Below are positions 60,460 through 64,000 of a DNA stretch of 64,000 nt, in pieces. A program made the translations under genes and the position numbers. The stretch comes from Chryseosolibacter sp035628595 (GTDB lineage: Bacteria > Bacteroidota > Bacteroidia > Cytophagales > Cyclobacteriaceae). The stretch is from the NCBI GenBank assembly GCA_035628595.1, contig DASPJN010000132.1, forward strand, positions 1 to 64,000, given 5' to 3'. The stretch's first letter is position 1. Each line of letters starts with the position of its first letter. The notes beneath the pieces are model-generated. The model did not search any database and was not told the DNA's origin. It saw only the letters and a list, made by a program, of their open reading frames with translations.

Positions 60460-61027
60460 TTTGAATGTTTTGTTTGTCTGTCCAGTTGTGTTGCGCAAGT
60501 AGCTTCTGGAGAAAAACACGTGCACGTGACAGCTGGGATTTAGAAGTATTCTCGCTGATGCCTAAGTGTTCGGCTATTTCCTTATGCGAATAGCCGTCAA
60601 TGGCATACATGTTAAAAACCACTCTGTATCCAGCGGGAAGTTGCTGGATCAGATTCATCAGGTCTTCGGCTTCCAGGTGGTCACTCAGGGCCTCGTAGTT
60701 AGGTTCGCGGTCGGCCTGTTCGAGATCTGTTTCTACGTACATCGTTCGTGATTTTCGCAGATGCGTAAGCGATTCGTTTACCATGATCCTGCGAATCCAG
60801 CCTTCGAAGCTTCCTTCGCCTTTGAACTGGTCGATCCTTTCGAAAATTTTAGTAAAGGCGGTTACAAGGATATCTTCCGCCTCCATCGGATTTTTTACGT
60901 ACCGGTAGCAAATACCGAACATTTTTGAAGAATAGCGGTCAAAAAGGTGTTGCTGAGCCGCGCGATCACGCCGCAGGCACCCTTTAAGCAGTTCTTCTTC
61001 TTTGGCCCGGAAAATTTTGAAGTCCAT
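60440..61027 (-). CDS. ECF-type RNA polymerase sigma factor
   Basis: 195 residues. Region 2 with NPMEAEDILVTAFTKIFERIDQF and region 4 with LPAGYRVVFNMYAIDGYSHKEIAEHLGISENTSKSQLSRAR are both typical of the SigE/RpoE group. Start ATG at 61027 (MDFKIFRAKEEE). It is the first gene of a three-gene unit with the anti-sigma-like and barrel proteins, so it likely controls an envelope response. Confidence 0.93.
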   Translation of the reverse strand: MDFKIFRAKEEELLKGCLRRDRAAQQHLFDRYSSKMFGICYRYVKNPMEAEDILVTAFTKIFERIDQFKGEGSFEGWIRRIMVNESLTHLRKSRTMYVETDLEQADREPNYEALSDHLEAEDLMNLIQQLPAGYRVVFNMYAIDGYSHKEIAEHLGISENTSKSQLSRARVFLQKLLAQHNWTDKQNIQNDESAT

Positions 61028-61090
61028 TTAAATCTGCAATGAAGATGCAGCTTTCGAACAGGAGGTTGCGTGGAACTTAAAAAAAATATC

Positions 61091-61128
61091 AAAAAAAGCC
61101 CCGGAAGCCTTGTCAGCGTTCCGGAGCG
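61091..61128 (-). terminator. Intrinsic terminator of the PadR-PspC operon
   Basis: On the minus strand, the stem GC-T-CCGGAA pairs with TTCCGG-G-GC around a 12-base loop and is followed by seven T. It lies just after the 17-residue peptide frame. Confidence 0.85.
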
Positions 61129-61136
61129 TTTAGTGC

Positions 61137-61190
61137 CTAGAAAATTAGAATTAGCAGGCACATCAGCAGGAAAAGAATCAGCATTAGCAT
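61137..61190 (-). CDS. 17-residue all-hydrophobic peptide
   Basis: ATG at 61190, stop TAG at 61137: MLMLILFLLMCLLILIF. It lies 26 bp past the PspC gene stop and directly before the operon terminator, in the same direction. It has no charged residue and would insert in the membrane. The position between a long gene and a terminator suggests a small regulated membrane peptide or a chance frame; the hydrophobic-only sequence in a 54-base open frame is striking. Not verifiable from sequence alone. Confidence 0.4.
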   Translation of the reverse strand: MLMLILFLLMCLLILIF

Positions 61191-61215
61191 TGGGTTGGTT
61201 TTTATTGGGTTAAGT

Positions 61216-63570
61216 TTAGTCGCGTCTTATAATGTTGGCGTTGCCGCGATATTCAATCTTGCTGGCAGGGCCCTGTTCCATTTCCAGCTGTTGTGTCACA
61301 AATACCTTGGCAGTTGAGGCGCCAGATGTTTCGACAAAGGCATTTACAACCTCAAAGTTATAGGCCCTGAGTTTAGAGGCCAGCTCGACGCGGGCGTTCA
61401 TATTATTTGCGTTGCCTTTCAGATCGGCCTCCGCACTTCCTGAGAGATTGATGTCGAGGTTGTGTGCATTGATTTCTCCGCGAACGGTGATTGGCCCACG
61501 GAGGTCAATTTCAAGATCGTCGCTGCTGATCTCATCCAACTTGATTGTTCCGACACCAACCGCTTCCACTCTTTCCAGGGTCGGCATTGTAATGACGAGC
61601 TCAACTTCGTCAACATTCAGATTTTTCAGATCGACCTTAAATTCATCCGCATTGTATTCAACGATCAGCGTTTCGCCTTCGCGTGTAACATCGTATCGGT
61701 TTTTCGCCCTTTCGGAACCATTTACTTTTACGTTGTAATTGTGGCCGGTTACGATGCGCACATCAAACTTTCCCTTTATTTCAACTTCATCGAAGTCGCG
61801 AAGGTCTGTGTAGTTGTTTTCTTCCTGCGGACAGGTAACGCACGTGAGGCCACTTTCTCTTGTTAGCGCCCACGTTTCACCTTCCAGGTATCTTGAATCA
61901 ACATACTGATCAATAAAGCGGCTCATTTCTTCATCCATAGTGAACGGAAAATCGTACGGGATAAACAACTTCATTTTTAAACGCTGTGCTCGGAAGATTG
62001 CATCATCTTTGAATTTCAGGTTGCTGTCGAAGCGGAAAACTGAATCCTGAACATCAACATTGTATTCAACCATCTTGGCATTCTCAATTGCTTTTGCGCG
62101 GCTGCTGCCCTGCGCTTCAAATGTCTGCACAAGCTTGAAATGAGGTTCGTCATGTCCTTGCAAATCAAGGTTCACCGCATCGTAATCATCCATCCCCGAT
62201 TGATTGATTGTCAGCACAGCTGTTTTTCCGTTCACTTTGTAAGTGTTTTCAATCCGGAAGTCGGCTTCTTCTTTGAAAGCAAAAACCAGTTTCGGAATTC
62301 CGACAGATAATACAGCGATGTTGATAAACAGCACGACAAAAAGCGCCCATCCAACTGTTGCGTTGAAAACAATTCGCTTCGCAATGATCGATACGCCAAG
62401 AAGAATGATATAAATGCATGGTATCAACGCAACAAAGAACGCTGCAACGGCAGTCCATCCGGGAAACGCACGCAAAAAGGCGTCTACTGGAACGCTTGCT
62501 TCATTGTATTCCGCCATCCACGGCAATGAGAATGCAGATGACGAGAAGATGCCGAACAAAATTCCGGCAGTGACCATAATGCTGAACATAAGGCTGACGC
62601 CAAGAAATGATACCAGCACGCCAATTGCTACCCTGATCACTTCCACGAGGGGACGTAAAATCTGCGCGAGCCCCTGGAGAATCATTCCGAGCAATCGGAA
62701 AGGGAAGAGCAGGATTTTTGTTATGACCGTTTCTTCAGCGACTGGTTGCTCAGATTGGTTTTTTTTTAAGGTGGATTCGATGTTGGACAAGGTCACTGCT
62801 TCACCCTGCATCTGCATTTTATCCGTCAACGTTCTCGCTTCCGGAAGGATCATCCAGAGAACAATGTAAAGGAACAATCCAAATCCACCTGCAAAGGTTA
62901 ACAACACGAAAATGATTCGCATGCCAACGATGTCAACACCGAGGTAGGCTGCAACACCCGATGATACACCGCCGATTACCTTACGTTCTGGATCACGAAA
63001 CATTTTTTTAGAAACGACGGGTTCATCAAGATCATAAGATCCCGGAATGAGTATCCACATGATTGCATAAACAAGGATCGGAAGTCCGTAAGCAAAGGTG
63101 AGAAGTGCAAAAAGCAAGCGAATCCACAACGCGTCAACATTCAGGTAATTTCCGAGACCCGAGCACACACCACCGAGGATCTTCCTTTTTTGATCACGTA
63201 GCAATCTTTTTGGCGGAGTGTAAGGCGGATTAAACTTATTGGTGTTACCTGAGTTCGTTTGTGTTTTACCTTCCTCCAAAGGATCACTTTCGTTGTTTTG
63301 GTCTTCAGCAGCCCTGAAATCATTGACGCTTCCCATGGTGGCGACGAGCGCGTTAACGTCTTCGGCAGTGATTACCTGCTTATCTTCATTCAGTTTGGAA
63401 AGAAATATTTCGGCAATTCTGCTTTCGATGTCAGCAAGGATTTCACTGCTGTCTTCAAAAGACGAAAAGTATCTATTGATCGAATCCAGGTATTTCTTTA
63501 GCGTTTCATATCCTTCTTCCTCGATATGGAAGATGATTCCGCTGATGTTTATACTGATATTCTTTTTCAT
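61216..63570 (-). CDS. PspC-domain protein with two PspC modules and a GIN/DUF2807 C-terminus
   Basis: 784 residues. Residues 1-100 are a cytoplasmic helical start (EEEGYETLKKYLDSINRYF and a later VNALVATMG), then two PspC modules, KRKILGGVCSGLGNYLNVD and RKVIGGVSSGVAAYLGVD, each with membrane helices. More helices follow at about 290-430. The C-terminal 250 residues form a parallel-beta GIN-type domain (DFDEVEIKGKFDVRI start), probably periplasmic or surface-exposed. The two PspC copies indicate internal duplication. It is in an operon with a PadR repressor (5 bp upstream) and probably acts in an envelope-stress or membrane-integrity role. Partner unknown. Confidence 0.88.
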   Translation of the reverse strand: MKKNISINISGIIFHIEEEGYETLKKYLDSINRYFSSFEDSSEILADIESRIAEIFLSKLNEDKQVITAEDVNALVATMGSVNDFRAAEDQNNESDPLEEGKTQTNSGNTNKFNPPYTPPKRLLRDQKRKILGGVCSGLGNYLNVDALWIRLLFALLTFAYGLPILVYAIMWILIPGSYDLDEPVVSKKMFRDPERKVIGGVSSGVAAYLGVDIVGMRIIFVLLTFAGGFGLFLYIVLWMILPEARTLTDKMQMQGEAVTLSNIESTLKKNQSEQPVAEETVITKILLFPFRLLGMILQGLAQILRPLVEVIRVAIGVLVSFLGVSLMFSIMVTAGILFGIFSSSAFSLPWMAEYNEASVPVDAFLRAFPGWTAVAAFFVALIPCIYIILLGVSIIAKRIVFNATVGWALFVVLFINIAVLSVGIPKLVFAFKEEADFRIENTYKVNGKTAVLTINQSGMDDYDAVNLDLQGHDEPHFKLVQTFEAQGSSRAKAIENAKMVEYNVDVQDSVFRFDSNLKFKDDAIFRAQRLKMKLFIPYDFPFTMDEEMSRFIDQYVDSRYLEGETWALTRESGLTCVTCPQEENNYTDLRDFDEVEIKGKFDVRIVTGHNYNVKVNGSERAKNRYDVTREGETLIVEYNADEFKVDLKNLNVDEVELVITMPTLERVEAVGVGTIKLDEISSDDLEIDLRGPITVRGEINAHNLDINLSGSAEADLKGNANNMNARVELASKLRAYNFEVVNAFVETSGASTAKVFVTQQLEMEQGPASKIEYRGNANIIRRD

Positions 63571-63575
63571 ATTGC

Positions 63576-63929
63576 TTACAGGGTCGCGTTGAATTGTGTG
63601 TTAGCTTTTGAGGTGATCATTTGAGTTGAATGAACAAGTTCGTCCCACGTTTCCGTGAGCTTACCAAGAAACTTACTTCCTTTGTCAGTGAGTTTATAAT
63701 ATTTTCTCGGCGGTCCGGATTTGGATTCGATCCACTTATATTCCAGTAACCCTGCATTCTTAAGACGTGTCAGAAGGGGGTAAAGGGTACCTTCAACGAC
63801 AATCATCTTCGCTGCCGTCAATTCATCCAACATATCGGAGGCGTAAACTTCACCTCGCGAAATAATATGAAGGATGCAGTATTCCAAAATGCCCTTTCTC
63901 ATCTGCACCTGTGTGTTTTCAAAATTCAT
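63576..63929 (-). CDS. PadR family transcriptional regulator
   Basis: 117 residues: winged helix with GILEYCILHIISRGEVYASDML at the N-terminus, TLYPLLTRLKNAGLLEY as the recognition region, and KYYKLTDKG in the wing; a short dimerisation helix ends it. It is the first gene of the PadR-PspC unit, 5 bp before PspC, and has a perfect palindrome upstream (63961-63985). By family it represses itself and PspC until an inducer releases it. Confidence 0.92.
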   Translation of the reverse strand: MNFENTQVQMRKGILEYCILHIISRGEVYASDMLDELTAAKMIVVEGTLYPLLTRLKNAGLLEYKWIESKSGPPRKYYKLTDKGSKFLGKLTETWDELVHSTQMITSKANTQFNATL

Positions 63930-63960
63930 ACTTCCGTTTTATACCTGACTGCTTATACGC

Positions 63961-63985
63961 AAGTACTATGCGTTACATAGTACTT
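63961..63985. promoter_or_regulatory. Perfect palindromic operator upstream of padR
   Basis: Arms AAGTACTATG and CATAGTACTT are exact reverse complements, separated by five bases. The centre is about 44 bp before the padR ATG at 63929, as expected for an autoregulatory PadR operator. The palindrome is longer than needed by chance. Confidence 0.7.
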
Positions 63986-64000
63986 AATTGAAGTTTTCCC

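Overview
The window is a chromosomal segment of a member of the Bacteroidota, most likely of the order Cytophagales. The evidence is a Bacteroidota gene repertoire (large stand-alone FtsX/MacB-type permeases, NtrC-family regulators, PspC-GIN proteins, type B succinate dehydrogenase, ECF sigma/anti-sigma pairs), several TAnnTTTG-type -7 promoter boxes, few Shine-Dalgarno sequences and moderate G+C. Genus and species cannot be fixed from the sequence. I see no rRNA, tRNA, CRISPR, transposase or phage gene; most of the window is ordinary, densely packed chromosome.

Layout. 1-2293: a sigma-54-type response regulator followed by its histidine kinase (cut by the left edge). 2521-6696: a secreted beta-propeller-like protein, LpxH-like hydrolase, FtsH and RsfS. 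6757-9233: BirA, a THUMP rRNA methyltransferase and a short endonuclease V homologue. 9306-10403: a Gly/Tyr-rich BON protein. 10540-13278: a second NtrC/NtrY pair, divergent from three ~800-residue ABC permeases (13430-20603). 20604-23059: a repeat-rich island with a degenerate 21-bp tandem array, two copies of a ~158-bp structured repeat and, between the copies, a metallophosphoesterase gene. 23060-29275: an AddAB/RecB-type helicase-nuclease pair. 29416-34108: SDR oxidoreductase, a frameshifted SRPBCC gene, a cytosolic histidine kinase flanked by two small related proteins, and small proteins. 34226-35869: an ECF sigma factor with a membrane anti-sigma-like protein whose outer half is a trypsin-like protease. 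36005-42064: orphan sugar-binding protein, lipocalin-like protein, PAP2 phosphatase, DUF1624 membrane protein, YkgJ and TerB proteins, and a GyrI-GNAT fusion. 42178-46779: thioredoxin and a DnaE with an N-terminal proofreading exonuclease. 46999-50577: a 38-residue membrane peptide and sdhCAB. 50624-53564: AlkB-type monooxygenase and a DEAD-box helicase. 54252-58099: phenylacetyl-CoA epoxidase genes paaABCD behind a TetR regulator. 58693-61027: an ECF sigma/anti-sigma pair and an outer-membrane-like protein. 61137-63985: a PadR-PspC operon ending in a 17-residue hydrophobic peptide, with a perfect palindrome in front.

How it works together. Regulation is the dominant theme: two sigma-54 activator/kinase pairs (each with a palindrome at enhancer-like distance from a weak -24/-12-like sequence), two ECF sigma/anti-sigma pairs, one TetR and one PadR repressor. 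Catabolic genes (AlkB, Paa, SDH) suggest oxidation of hydrocarbons or aromatic acids feeding the TCA cycle. The parts least explained by known gene families are the 21-bp array and paired structured repeats at 20.6-22.9 kb, the sigma factor with the protease-bearing anti-sigma protein, and the tiny peptide closing the PspC operon.
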